Assembly: GCF_002893765.1 (NCBI RefSeq)
Contig: NZ_CP025938.1
Location: forward strand, 682,001-746,000
Direction of reading: 5' to 3'
From: Tamlana carrageenivorans
Lineage (GTDB): Bacteria; Bacteroidota; Bacteroidia; Flavobacteriales; Flavobacteriaceae
DNA length: 64,000 bases
Made by a program: the position numbers and the translations under genes. Positions 35,022 to 43,918 of this stretch are shown here, in pieces. A model generated the notes under the pieces. The model was not told the DNA's origin, searched no databases, and saw only the letters and a program-made list of their open reading frames with translations. Numbering within the stretch: the first letter of the stretch is position 1; each line of letters opens with the position of its first letter.

Positions 35022-35326
35022 TTCAGCCTTTAATACATTACGGTTGTCATTTTTTTTTACCACTAGCCGTGGCACTCCTTTGCTATAAACCGCAATGGAA
35101 AACGGCGTATATCATCATGATTTGTGGGATGTTTATTGATTTAGATCACCTCTTAGCCACCCCTATTTTTGCACCAAATCGATGCAGCATTAATTTTCAT
35201 CCGCTGCACTCCTATTATGCTATAGTCGTTTATGTGCTTTTACTTCTTCCGAAGAAAACCCGCTTAATAGGTTTGGGTTTGGTGATTCACATCATTTCTG
35301 ATGCTGTTGATTGTACTTTAATGTAA
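35018..35326 (+). CDS. DUF6122 membrane protein
   Basis: 102 residues with three hydrophobic segments and an acidic motif MFIDLDHLLATPIF, then CSINFHPLHSYYA and HIISDAVDC. This looks like a small metal-dependent membrane hydrolase (Asp/His motifs as in YdjM/DUF457 proteins), but no activity is known to me. It is the last gene of the parA-to-DUF6122 run. Confidence 0.85.
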   Translation: MIQPLIHYGCHFFLPLAVALLCYKPQWKTAYIIMICGMFIDLDHLLATPIFAPNRCSINFHPLHSYYAIVVYVLLLLPKKTRLIGLGLVIHIISDAVDCTLM

Positions 35327-35444
35327 AAAATATATCTGCTGAAACTAAAAATTGATACACAAAGATGCGCGGAGTTTCACAGAGACGCACAGAGCGAAAA
35401 GTATTAAATTCTAGAACTAGATTTTCACAACTGTAAACTCTAAA

Positions 35445-35474
35445 CTGGGACTGCGACTGGGACTGGGACTGGGA
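35445..35474. repeat. Hexamer tandem repeat (CTGGGA)
   Basis: Five units of CTGGGA, the second reading CTGCGA, followed by CTGTAA. Copy number could vary by slippage. Confidence 0.85.
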
Positions 35475-35587
35475 CTGTAAACTGTGACTAAAATTTACTC
35501 CTCCAAACTAAAAGTAGCTTATAAACGTTCAGTACACATAGGAAAAGTAGTATTATAAAATTACACGATAAACTAAACTATCACAGG

Positions 35588-35711
35588 ACACACCCCTTAA
35601 TCCCCTCTTTTTAGAGGGGAAACTTAAACGCAAAGTTTCTGTTCTAATCTTTAAAGTAGATTTTACTGCGCTACAGTTTCCCTCCTAATAAGGAGGGATT
35701 AAGGGAGGTGT
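35588..35711. repeat. Large imperfect inverted repeat with nested hairpins
   Basis: The left arm (35588-35622) and right arm (35676-35711) are near-complements. Each arm contains its own hairpin (TCCCCTC...GAGGGGA and TCCCTCC...GGAGGGA) and a shared CTTAATCCC / GGGATTAAG. The centre of about 53 bases is unrelated. It resembles the REP-like or MITE-like repeats common in Flavobacteriaceae spacers and may act as a bidirectional transcription stop between the convergent genes. Confidence 0.7.
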
Positions 35712-35721
35712 TAATCTACAA

Positions 35722-36747
35722 TTATTCCTCCAAACTCAAAGTCGCCATAATGGGATAATGATCGGAATAATGCACATCGTAATTTTTAAAACCGTTAATT
35801 TTAAAGGCTTTATCTGCTAAAATAAAATCGATTCGAATGGGGAAAAACCGAAAATCATAACTACGTCCAAAGCCATGACCGGCCTCATCAAAAGTATCAT
35901 TTAAATCCCCTTTAATTGTTCGGTAGACATACGAGAAGGCAGTATTATTAAAATCACCACAAATAATTACTTTATAATGACATTGTTTCTGGTGTTCTAA
36001 AATTATCTCGGCCTGAGATTGCTGCATTTTAAAACTCGTGCCAACACGTTTTAAAAGTCTTTCAGAAGTTTCCTTTCGTAAGCTTTCCACCTGAGTATTA
36101 ATATGCATGGATTCTAAATGCACGTTATACACCCTAAAAGTATCAACTCCTTTAACAACATCGGCAAAAATCGCGTTATTAGAAGTGTTAGGAAACCCTA
36201 AGGAACCTGAATTTATTAGCGGAAATTTTGAAAAAATGGATTGACCATGTTTAACCTTTTTTCCTGCTATTTTTTTATACTGATATTTATAAAAAGAAAA
36301 ATCCAGGTTTTCACGCGGATGAAATTCTTCTATACAAATAATATCTGGAGATTCTTGTTTAATAAAAGCGACAATATTATCGGATGTATTGTCTTCAGGA
36401 ATCCAATCATACAAATCAAAGAGCCGCACATTATAATTCATGATTTTAATGTTTCTAGGGCTCTCTACTTCTGTAGTAGATGAAAATCGATACAAGGAAC
36501 CGTATAAAAAATACCCTAAAAGCAGAATGATCATTGACATAAAACATTGGCGTTTTAATTTGATGAGCCAGTATAAAACAAACAGAAAATTAATACCAAT
36601 AAGAAAGCTAACCCCTAGATTAAGAACCGCTAGCACGGCAAAAGTTTTGGGAGGTAAATAAGGTAAAATAAAAGATGATAAAAGTAATACAGCAAAAATC
36701 ACATTAATGAAATAAATGATTTTATTTATAAAACTTAAATTTTTCAT
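35722..36747 (-). CDS. Membrane-anchored endonuclease/exonuclease/phosphatase-family protein
   Basis: 341 residues. Three hydrophobic helices in the first 85 residues are followed by an EEP domain: IKIMNYNVRLFD, CIEEFHPRENLD (metal Glu), VYNVHLES, CGDFNNTAFS (Asp-Asn pair) and the final YSDHYPIMATLSL (Asp-His). All catalytic motifs are kept, so it should be an active metal-dependent phosphodiesterase; the substrate is unknown. It is last of the mutL-rhomboid run, 4 bases after the upstream rhomboid stop. Confidence 0.92.
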   Translation of the reverse strand: MKNLSFINKIIYFINVIFAVLLLSSFILPYLPPKTFAVLAVLNLGVSFLIGINFLFVLYWLIKLKRQCFMSMIILLLGYFLYGSLYRFSSTTEVESPRNIKIMNYNVRLFDLYDWIPEDNTSDNIVAFIKQESPDIICIEEFHPRENLDFSFYKYQYKKIAGKKVKHGQSIFSKFPLINSGSLGFPNTSNNAIFADVVKGVDTFRVYNVHLESMHINTQVESLRKETSERLLKRVGTSFKMQQSQAEIILEHQKQCHYKVIICGDFNNTAFSYVYRTIKGDLNDTFDEAGHGFGRSYDFRFFPIRIDFILADKAFKINGFKNYDVHYSDHYPIMATLSLEE

Positions 36748-36751
36748 CTGA

Positions 36752-37609
36752 TTATTTTTCAGCTCTAAATAAAAATTCTTTCTCTTCAGCAGTTAAACTC
36801 TCATAACCACTTTTGCTAATTTTATCTAAAATAACATCAATTTTCTTTTGGTTATTAAAGGCATTAAAGTCAGACTTGGCATAGCCACCAATTTTACTTT
36901 TATTTTTATGAACCGTTTTTAAAGGCCCTTTTTTAGAAGTTTTAAACCAACCAGAAACCGTATCGGCCATGCTTTCGAAACCTTTTCCAATATCATTTCC
37001 TTTTAGTAGCTGTTGCGCGTAAGCATAGCCTAATAAAGCCCCTCCTAAATGCGCTAAGCTGCCTCCTGAATTAGTACCAAAAAGTCCTAGTACATCTAAA
37101 ACAACAATAAACGCCCCCACGTACCACAATTTGATATTAAAAACGAATAAACGCACCTCCTGTTGTGGCATATATGCACAAAGGAAAATTAAAAGGGCTC
37201 GTACCGCGCCTGAGGCCCCTACCAACGGTGGATTACCTTTAAAAACCACAGGCAACAAGCTGTAACCTATCACAAATAACAATCCTCCTGAAATAGCGCC
37301 TAAAAAATAAACGTTTAAAGCCATTTTGGGGCTAAACAAGTTTAGAAACATGCGGCCCAAAAAATACAGCCATAACATATTAAAAAGCAAGTGAAAGAAG
37401 TCGTAATGCAAAAATGCATAGGTAATAATTGTCCATGGTACTAAAATGAACTCAAAAAACTGACTAGGGAGTTCGAACCATACTAAAAAAGGTTTAAGCA
37501 ACAAGGACAAAACAAAAACCACCACATTTATGGCAATAATTTTTTCTAACACGTTAAGGCTAGAAAGCTTATATTTTATGTCGTTTACTAGGGTATTCAT
37601 TAATACCAA
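36752..37609 (-). CDS. Rhomboid intramembrane serine protease with C-terminal extension
   Basis: 285 residues, six transmembrane helices. Catalytic Ser in GASGAVRALL, His in LAHLGGALLG; the HYDFFHLLFNMLWLYFLG helix and FLGAISGG are typical. A cytoplasmic tail of about 85 residues ends LTAEEKEFLFRAEK, a domain common to flavobacterial rhomboids (DUF6576-like, name uncertain). It cuts membrane proteins within the bilayer. The start overlaps the end of the preceding rhomboid gene by 10 bases. Confidence 0.93.
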   Translation of the reverse strand: MVLMNTLVNDIKYKLSSLNVLEKIIAINVVVFVLSLLLKPFLVWFELPSQFFEFILVPWTIITYAFLHYDFFHLLFNMLWLYFLGRMFLNLFSPKMALNVYFLGAISGGLLFVIGYSLLPVVFKGNPPLVGASGAVRALLIFLCAYMPQQEVRLFVFNIKLWYVGAFIVVLDVLGLFGTNSGGSLAHLGGALLGYAYAQQLLKGNDIGKGFESMADTVSGWFKTSKKGPLKTVHKNKSKIGGYAKSDFNAFNNQKKIDVILDKISKSGYESLTAEEKEFLFRAEK

Positions 37610-38346
37610 CGGTTTTGGTTAAACTGATTTTTTTTCCAATACCACATCACAAAAAATCCTGTTAAAGCGCCACCAACGTGTGCCATATATGCGGTATTAC
37701 TCGGACTAAAAAATGATTGTCCTGTGAGTCCAGATATAAGATCTAAAATAATAATTCCTGGAATAAAATATTTCGCTTTTATAGGAATTGGTAAAAAAAT
37801 CATCATGAGTTTAGCTTCTGGGTTCATCATACCAAAAGCGGCCATAATACCCATAATACAACCCGAAGCACCAACCATACTGGCATTATAAGCCGAAAAG
37901 ACCGCTTTTAATGACTCCAACTGGGCTTGCGATACGCCGCTAACTTGACCAGAAACAAGTGCACTTTTTATACTTTCTGCAGATAATCCAGACTCTAATA
38001 AGGCATTGTAATTGGGAATGTATTGAAAATAATAAAAGCCTACTTGCAGTAAGACGGCTCCCAATCCTGCAGAGAGGTAAATAAAAAGAAACTTTTTAGA
38101 ACCTAAAACCTGTTCTACGGGTGTTCCAAACATCCAAAGCGCAAACATATTAAACAAGATATGTGTCACGCTACCATGCATAAACATATGTGTAAAAATC
38201 TGCCATGGTTTAAAGGCATCATTTTTTGGAAAATACATAGCAAACCATTCGTAAAACAAATTGCCCTGACCAATAAACTTGGTTCCTAGAAACATAATCA
38301 CGTTTATGATTATTAAGTGCTTTACGGTTTCGGAAATCCTCATCAT
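37600..38346 (-). CDS. Rhomboid intramembrane serine protease
   Basis: 248 residues, six transmembrane helices with a polar loop of about 50 residues after helix 3. Catalytic motifs GASGCIMGIMAAFG (Ser) and AYMAHVGGALTGFF (His), plus FTHMFMHGSVTHILFNMFAL. It is a different paralogue from the downstream one, without the C-terminal tail. The start could be the second Met (38343). It is 84 bases after mutL. Confidence 0.93.
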   Translation of the reverse strand: MMRISETVKHLIIINVIMFLGTKFIGQGNLFYEWFAMYFPKNDAFKPWQIFTHMFMHGSVTHILFNMFALWMFGTPVEQVLGSKKFLFIYLSAGLGAVLLQVGFYYFQYIPNYNALLESGLSAESIKSALVSGQVSGVSQAQLESLKAVFSAYNASMVGASGCIMGIMAAFGMMNPEAKLMMIFLPIPIKAKYFIPGIIILDLISGLTGQSFFSPSNTAYMAHVGGALTGFFVMWYWKKNQFNQNRWY

Positions 38347-38430
38347 AATTTAAAATCTTAGTTATTAAAAGTACTGGCTGTTACAAAAGTGATAACATCT
38401 AAATAGGCAACCAATAATTTTAGTATAATA

Positions 38431-40314
38431 TTATATAAACTTTTTGTCTAACTCATCGACACTCATCGTTACAAAAGTAACACGATTAGCGGGCGATACA
38501 TTGGGGTCTTTACAAGCAAAAAGTTTGTTGACTAAATGTTCTTGCTCGTCTTTTTGTAAAGACTGTCCCGTTTTAATGGCTAAACTTTTTGCCATGGATT
38601 TCGCTAATAAATCGGTAGCACTAAAGTTACTATCGGGCACTTCATGTTCTACATCACTAATAAGCTGTTCTAATATGATAGACACTTCGCTTTCAGGAAC
38701 GTTAACAGGAACTCCCGTAATTTCAACCAATTCTTCATCAACGTTAGAAAACACAAATCCAGTATGTTCCAAATCGGCTTTTAATTGATTGACAATGTCG
38801 ATATCTTGAGGTGAAAAATGAAGTTGTAATGGAAACAATAATTGCTGACTTACCCCTTCTCTACTCGTCATATTTCTTAAAAACTCCTCATATAAAACAC
38901 GTTGATGCGCTCGAAATTGATCGATAATTAACATACCTGACTTTATCGTACTTACAATGTATTTCTTGTGTAATTGATAGGTCGTGTGGGTTTGTTCAAC
39001 CTGATGATCGCCATTAAAAATCGACAGGGTTTCTTCTTCACTCTCAAATTCCACTTCGCTAAAATCGACTACACTCTCATTACTTTTGGATTCCAGTCCC
39101 ACATACAAGCCTTCCCAATCAGATGAACTTTTATGTCCCTCTTGACGACTAAACGACGAGGTATGACTTGAACGCTGCGTACTAGTCACCGAAGGCTGTG
39201 ACGCATCCTTAAAGGGATTGAAACTTCTATCCACTTCAACCTTTGGCGTACTTATTACCGTTTCTTTGTAATTATAAGGTGTATCTAAATTGGGATCTCT
39301 TTCAAAATCAAGAACCGGCGCAATATTAAATTGCCCTAGACTGTGTTTTACAGCGGCTCTTAAAATGGCATAAAGTGTATGCTCATCATCAAATTTGATC
39401 TCCGTTTTTGTGGGATGAATATTAATATCAATAGACTGTGGGTCTACCTGTAAATTTAAAAAGTAACTGGCATGCATGCCTGGTTTTAACAAACCTTCAA
39501 AAGCTGAGGCTATCGCATGGTTTAGATAAGCGCTTTTAATAAAGCGATCGTTCACAAAAAAGTACTGCTCGCCTCTACTTTTTTTAGCGAATTCAGGTTT
39601 TCCTACAAACCCTGAAACATTAAGTACTTCGGTATCTTCATCAACAGGAACCAATTTTTCATTGGTTTTATTGCCAAATATATTGACAATGCGTTGACGA
39701 TAGTTGCTTATGGGCAAATTAAAAGATTCGCTCCCATTGTTATACATCACAAAACTAATACTAGGATGTGCTAGGGCTACACGATAAAATTCATCGACCA
39801 CATGGCGCAATTCCACTGTATCGGACTTTAAAAAATTTCGTCGAGCAGGTATATTAAAAAACAAGTTTTTAACCGCTACCGAAGTACCCGTTGGCGTCAC
39901 CACAACATCCTGTGAAACAACCTGACTACCTTCGATAACAAGGGCATTTCCAACATCGTTGGAAGCCTGTTTGGTTTTTAATTCTACATGAGCAATGGCC
40001 GCAATACTGGCAAGGGCTTCACCACGAAAGCCTTTAGTGTGCAGTTGAAATAAATCTTCTGCGCTCTTGATTTTAGAAGTCGCATGACGCTCAAAGCTAA
40101 GTCGTGCATCGGTAGGACTCATCCCCTTACCGTTGTCGATAACCTGAACGAGTGTTTTTCCGGCATCTTTAATAATAAGTTTTATCGTATCTGCACCAGC
40201 ATCAATGGCATTTTCAAGAAGTTCCTTAACTACCGAAGCTGGGCGTTGTACAACTTCTCCTGCGGCAATTTGGTTTGCAACATGATCGGGTAAAAGCTGT
40301 ATAATGTCTGCCAT
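38431..40314 (-). CDS. mutL: DNA mismatch repair protein MutL
   Basis: 627 residues. N-terminal GHKL ATPase: IAAGEVVQRPASVVKELLEN, DAGADTI, DNGKGMSP, RHATSKI, TKGFRGEALASIAAI and PARRNFLKS. A variable Ser/Glu linker (about 360-430) and a C-terminal dimerisation domain (HKKYIVSTIKSGMLIIDQFRAHQR and CKDPNVSPANRV) complete it. It couples MutS mismatch recognition to strand cutting. The DQHA(x)2E(x)4E endonuclease motif reads DQFRAHQRVLYEE here, so the endonuclease may be altered or absent. Confidence 0.96.
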   Translation of the reverse strand: MADIIQLLPDHVANQIAAGEVVQRPASVVKELLENAIDAGADTIKLIIKDAGKTLVQVIDNGKGMSPTDARLSFERHATSKIKSAEDLFQLHTKGFRGEALASIAAIAHVELKTKQASNDVGNALVIEGSQVVSQDVVVTPTGTSVAVKNLFFNIPARRNFLKSDTVELRHVVDEFYRVALAHPSISFVMYNNGSESFNLPISNYRQRIVNIFGNKTNEKLVPVDEDTEVLNVSGFVGKPEFAKKSRGEQYFFVNDRFIKSAYLNHAIASAFEGLLKPGMHASYFLNLQVDPQSIDINIHPTKTEIKFDDEHTLYAILRAAVKHSLGQFNIAPVLDFERDPNLDTPYNYKETVISTPKVEVDRSFNPFKDASQPSVTSTQRSSHTSSFSRQEGHKSSSDWEGLYVGLESKSNESVVDFSEVEFESEEETLSIFNGDHQVEQTHTTYQLHKKYIVSTIKSGMLIIDQFRAHQRVLYEEFLRNMTSREGVSQQLLFPLQLHFSPQDIDIVNQLKADLEHTGFVFSNVDEELVEITGVPVNVPESEVSIILEQLISDVEHEVPDSNFSATDLLAKSMAKSLAIKTGQSLQKDEQEHLVNKLFACKDPNVSPANRVTFVTMSVDELDKKFI

Positions 40315-40317
40315 AAA

Positions 40318-40608
40318 TTATTTTGAAAAGAAAATAGATAAATCGAATTCGATGATGAATAAGAATATTAAAATTAGAATGGCTATAATAATGATTAGCC
40401 GCTTATTAACTTCTTTATCACGATTGTTTTTTAAATCGTCTAAAGCATCAACAAACTTAGACTTTAAGCCTTTATTATCGCCAACGGTTTTACGGTAATC
40501 ATCAAACTTATGTTTAATTTCAAACGGACTCCCATCTTCCCCTTTATTATCGTAATAACGTGGGGTATAACTAAATTTTTTATTCTTACGTGTCTTTAAA
40601 ATTCCCAT
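40318..40608 (-). CDS. Small membrane protein, paralogue 1
   Basis: 96 residues. A basic N-terminus (KTRKNKKFSYTPRYYDNKG), a helical middle (FEIKHKFDDYRKTVGDNKG), and a C-terminal transmembrane helix (about 71-90, LIIIIAILILIFLFIIEF). It is followed by mutL 4 bases later. Related proteins in this position are sometimes labelled riboflavin synthase subunit beta because they sit beside ribH, but nothing in the sequence supports an enzyme. Paralogue of the next gene upstream. Confidence 0.82.
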   Translation of the reverse strand: MGILKTRKNKKFSYTPRYYDNKGEDGSPFEIKHKFDDYRKTVGDNKGLKSKFVDALDDLKNNRDKEVNKRLIIIIAILILIFLFIIEFDLSIFFSK

Positions 40609-40619
40609 GAGTTTTTAGT

Positions 40620-40880
40620 TTAGAGGTATTTTTTATCTAATATGTACATACAAATCAATAATAATACCAAGATTAAAACTAATATTTTGGTGGACATTGG
40701 GCCACGCATTTTAGGCTTAGAACCGCTAGATTTACGCCATTTTGAAACAAAATCAGGCGTCGCATCAGCGTCTTTAGAATCAGACAAATCGCCCTGATTT
40801 TCTTTTGAAAACCTAGGCTGATAATTGAACGTTTTATGTTTGCGTTGTTTAAACAAAATAAGGATACCGTTATACTTCAA
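40620..40880 (-). CDS. Small membrane protein, paralogue 2
   Basis: 86 residues with the same design as its downstream neighbour: basic Tyr/Phe motif (FKQRKHKTFNYQPRF matches KTRKNKKFSYTPRYY), short linker with SKWRKSSG, and a C-terminal helix (about 65-82). Tandem duplication followed by divergence is likely. The start may be the ATG at 40880 or further in; the first ten residues (MKYNGILILF) look less conserved. Function unknown. Confidence 0.75.
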   Translation of the reverse strand: MKYNGILILFKQRKHKTFNYQPRFSKENQGDLSDSKDADATPDFVSKWRKSSGSKPKMRGPMSTKILVLILVLLLICMYILDKKYL

Positions 40881-41036
40881 AAGTACTTAAAAATAGACAG
40901 ATAATATAAACTGCACTGCTAAAAATTGTTAAAAACAGCGCATAAAGGAAGGCCGTATCCTTATTCAAAATTTATTAAAAACAAGGTTGTAAACCCACCA
41001 ACGCGTAGGTTTATAAAAACACTTTTAGTAAAAAGC

Positions 41037-41522
41037 TTAGTGATCCTGACGTAATTTCGCCATTTTAATAGCAGCAATAGCAGCTTCTGTGCCTTTATTA
41101 CCGTGAATTCCGCCAGAGCGCTCTATGGATTGCTGCATGTTATTATCGGTAAGTACGCAGAAAATAACAGGCGTTTCATGCAAAACATTAAGGTCTTTAA
41201 TCCCTTGAGTTACCCCTTCACATACAAAGTCGAAGTGTTTGGTTTCGCCTTGAATAACGCTTCCAATAGCAATAACAGCGTTAACCATTTGCTCTTGCAT
41301 TTTTTTGCATCCATAAATCAATTCAAAACTTCCTGGCACATCCCAGCGAATAATATTTTGAGCCTCTACCCCATTATCGATTAGCGCATCGTAAGCCCCT
41401 TTATAAAGCCCTTCAGTGATCGTATCGTTCCATTCTGAAACAACAATCCCAAACCGAAAGTTACTCGCGTTTGGGATTGTTGCTTTATCGTATTCTGATA
41501 AATTTTTATTTGCCGTAGCCAT
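41037..41522 (-). CDS. ribH: 6,7-dimethyl-8-ribityllumazine synthase
   Basis: 161 residues, the penultimate enzyme of riboflavin synthesis. FGIVVSEWNDTITEGLYKGA, DVPGSFELIYGCKKM, AIGSVIQGETKHFDFVCEGV with the catalytic His, PVIFCVLTDNNMQQSIERSGG and GNKGTEAA are all present. Its stop is about 155 bases before the start of the small membrane protein pair; the TPR gene ends 11 bases upstream. Confidence 0.96.
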   Translation of the reverse strand: MATANKNLSEYDKATIPNASNFRFGIVVSEWNDTITEGLYKGAYDALIDNGVEAQNIIRWDVPGSFELIYGCKKMQEQMVNAVIAIGSVIQGETKHFDFVCEGVTQGIKDLNVLHETPVIFCVLTDNNMQQSIERSGGIHGNKGTEAAIAAIKMAKLRQDH

Positions 41523-41533
41523 ATAATAGCAAT

Positions 41534-42304
41534 TTATTTGTTTGCCAATACTTCTGCTTTTCCTATAAACACATCCACTTTGGCAGCTTCAGTAGAGTTT
41601 GCATAATCATCTTTAATTCTTTTAAAGTAAGTTAAAGCTTTATCGGATTGTCCTAAATCTAAAGCGATAGTTCCAGCTTTAAATAAGTACATAGGCGTCG
41701 TGTATTCATTATCACGCATTTCAGCAGCTTCTTCATAATACCCTAAAGCATCTTCTTTTTGTCCTAATTGCACAAAAGCATCACCAATATTTCCTTTAGC
41801 TAAAGGCGCTAATATTTCATCTTCGCTTTCAAAATCATTTAAATACTTAACAGCATTCTTATAATCCTTTAATCTTAAGTAAGCTGTACCCGCGTAATAG
41901 TTCGCTAAATTAGCAGAAGGCGTTCCACTATACTGATCGATAATATCAAGCATTCCAAATTTACCTTCACCACCATTAAGTGCTAAATTGTATAAAGAAT
42001 CTTTTTTTACACCTGTAACGGCCTGATCGAAATATTTTTGAGCTTGGAACATATCGTTCATAGCTCGAGTTTGCTTAGGCTTAGAAATAAATTCTTTATA
42101 TCCTAAAGACCCCAAAACCACGATAGCTACTAAACCGATAATAATGAAAATGTATTTTTGATTTTTTGCAACAAAGTCTTCCGTTTTAGAAGCCGACTCA
42201 TCAAGGGCGTTAAACACCTCGGCTGTAGTCGATTCTTCTTCAATATTCGTTTGCTTCTCTTCCTTTGTTTTTGGTTTGTAACCTCTTTTGTTATAAGTTG
42301 CCAT
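41534..42304 (-). CDS. TPR protein with one membrane anchor (YfgM-like)
   Basis: 256 residues. A cytoplasmic charged N-terminus of about 50 residues, one transmembrane helix (about 51-69, IFIIIGLVAIVVLGSLGY) and a periplasmic TPR domain (ANYYAGTAYLRLKDYKNAVKYL, IGDAFVQLGQKEDALGYYEEA, KALTYFKRIKDDYANS). YfgM-type proteins work near the SecYEG translocon with PpiD in enterobacteria; that role here is inference. It is divergent from recF, with 137 bases between the two starts. Confidence 0.88.
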   Translation of the reverse strand: MATYNKRGYKPKTKEEKQTNIEEESTTAEVFNALDESASKTEDFVAKNQKYIFIIIGLVAIVVLGSLGYKEFISKPKQTRAMNDMFQAQKYFDQAVTGVKKDSLYNLALNGGEGKFGMLDIIDQYSGTPSANLANYYAGTAYLRLKDYKNAVKYLNDFESEDEILAPLAKGNIGDAFVQLGQKEDALGYYEEAAEMRDNEYTTPMYLFKAGTIALDLGQSDKALTYFKRIKDDYANSTEAAKVDVFIGKAEVLANK

Positions 42305-42441
42305 GTATTCCGTCTAATTTAATGTCGCGCAAAAATATAATTTTTCTTTATAACTAAAAGCGTATTTATTTGATATTTTTCAATAATTTGCACTTCTTTT
42401 TATCGGTAAAGCTCCAAAACCTTCGTTAAGTTGCTATTTAT

Positions 42442-43521
42442 ATGATTTTAAAATCACTTTCTCTTCTCAATTATAAAAATTTCGACAGCAAATCGTTTGT
42501 TTTCAACGACAAAATAAATTGTATTGTTGGAAATAATGGTATTGGAAAAACAAATGTATTAGACGCCATCTATCATTTATCCTTTGGAAAAAGTTATTTT
42601 AATCCTATAGCCGCACAAAACATCAAGCACGACGAAGGCTTTTTTGTTATTAATGGGGATTATGAAAAGGATGATAAAATTGAAAAAATTGCCATTAGCT
42701 TAAAACGCGGACAAAAAAAAGTGATTAAGCGTAACGGAAAAATTTATGATAAGTTTAGTGAGCATATTGGCTTTTTACCTCTGGTAATTATTTCACCAGC
42801 CGATAGAGACCTTATTATTGAAGGCAGCGACACACGCAGAAAATTTATTGATAGTGTTATTTCGCAAAGCGACAAAAACTACCTCAATCAATTAATAAGC
42901 TACAATAAAACCCTAGCACAAAGGAATGCTCTACTAAAATATTTTGCTCTAAATCACACCTTTAACGCAGACACCTTAGAAGTTTACAACGAACAGCTTA
43001 ACATTTTTGGCGCCCAAATTTACGAAAAGCGCAAGCATTTTCTAGAAACCTTTATACCCATATTTAAGTCACGGTACGAGGCCATAAGCAACGGAAAAGA
43101 GCTCGTCAATTTAGTATACAGTAGCCAGTTAGAAGAAAACGATTTAAAAACGCTTTTAAAAACAGCTTTAAGCAAGGACCGTGCGCTGCAATACACGAGT
43201 GTTGGTATTCATAAAGATGATTTAAATTTTAACATCGAAGAACACCCCATAAAAAAGTTTGGTAGCCAAGGTCAGCAAAAATCATTCTTAATCGCCTTAA
43301 AATTAGCGCAGTTCGATTTTTTAAAAAACCTAAGTGGGGTTAATCCCATTTTACTTTTAGATGATATTTTCGACAAACTTGACGAACAACGTGTCTCACA
43401 AATCATTAAATTAGTAGATGATGAAAACTTTGGTCAGTTATTCATTAGCGATACCCATGCCGATCGCACCGAAAAGGCCGTAAAGCAAGTACATCAATCT
43501 TACGAAATATTTAAATTATAA
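42442..43521 (+). CDS. recF: DNA replication and repair protein RecF
   Basis: 359 residues. Walker A GNNGIGKTNVLDAIYHL, signature SQGQQKSFLIALKLAQ and Walker B PILLLDDIFDKLDEQR, at the family's full length. It loads RecA at single-stranded gaps. The DUF721 gene follows by 2 bases. Confidence 0.95.
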   Translation: MILKSLSLLNYKNFDSKSFVFNDKINCIVGNNGIGKTNVLDAIYHLSFGKSYFNPIAAQNIKHDEGFFVINGDYEKDDKIEKIAISLKRGQKKVIKRNGKIYDKFSEHIGFLPLVIISPADRDLIIEGSDTRRKFIDSVISQSDKNYLNQLISYNKTLAQRNALLKYFALNHTFNADTLEVYNEQLNIFGAQIYEKRKHFLETFIPIFKSRYEAISNGKELVNLVYSSQLEENDLKTLLKTALSKDRALQYTSVGIHKDDLNFNIEEHPIKKFGSQGQQKSFLIALKLAQFDFLKNLSGVNPILLLDDIFDKLDEQRVSQIIKLVDDENFGQLFISDTHADRTEKAVKQVHQSYEIFKL

Positions 43522-43523
43522 TC

Positions 43524-43820
43524 ATGGCAAAACGCAATAACGAACATCTCAGTATTTCTGACGCCCTAAAAGAATTTGTAGAAACCAATAAACTAGAAAA
43601 AGGTTTAGACAAAGTAAATGTTGCCGATGCCTGGGCAAAACTTATGGGCAACGGTGTTTACAATTACACTTCCTCGATAAACCTTGAACGAGACACGCTT
43701 TACATTCAACTGAATTCCAGTGTATTAAGAGAAGAACTAAGCTACGGCAAACAAAAAATAATTGACATGCTTAATGAAGAATTAGGGAAAGAAATAATTA
43801 AAAAATTGATTTTAAGATAA
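43524..43820 (+). CDS. DUF721 (DciA-like) protein
   Basis: 98 residues, with ISDALKEFVETNKLEKGLDK, VADAWAKLMG, LYIQLNSSVLREELSYGKQKII and a basic C-terminus. DUF721 proteins include DciA, which helps load the replicative helicase in bacteria lacking DnaC. The recF context supports a DNA-replication role, but that role is inferred. Confidence 0.88.
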   Translation: MAKRNNEHLSISDALKEFVETNKLEKGLDKVNVADAWAKLMGNGVYNYTSSINLERDTLYIQLNSSVLREELSYGKQKIIDMLNEELGKEIIKKLILR

Positions 43821-43863
43821 TTACACAAAATAATAAATTTGAAATTATTTGATAAAAAACATC

Positions 43864-43890
43864 TTGGTACAATTATTTACATTATCTTTG
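43864..43890 (+). promoter_or_regulatory. Promoter of cold-shock gene
   Basis: TTG at 43864-43866 and TATCTTTG at 43883-43890, an exact match to TAnnTTTG, with 16 bases between. The ATG follows after 28 bases, so the leader is short. Confidence 0.7.
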
Positions 43891-43918
43891 GAACTTAAAT
43901 TATTATAATACAAATACA

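Larger units (their letters stand above)
35327..35721. other. 395-base repeat-rich spacer
   Basis: No gene. It holds a 6-bp tandem repeat (35445-35474) and a large imperfect inverted repeat (35588-35711) between two convergent genes. A short stretch at 35361-35400 (GCGGAGTTTCACAGAG and CGCACAGAGCG) is repetitive too. Confidence 0.7.

Noticed and set aside
35445..35474. Tandem repeat considered as CRISPR
   Set aside because: Six-base units with no spacers; no cas genes in the window.
40318..40608. Riboflavin synthase beta subunit annotation
   Set aside because: The real lumazine synthase is ribH at 41037; this protein is a small membrane protein with no enzyme motif.
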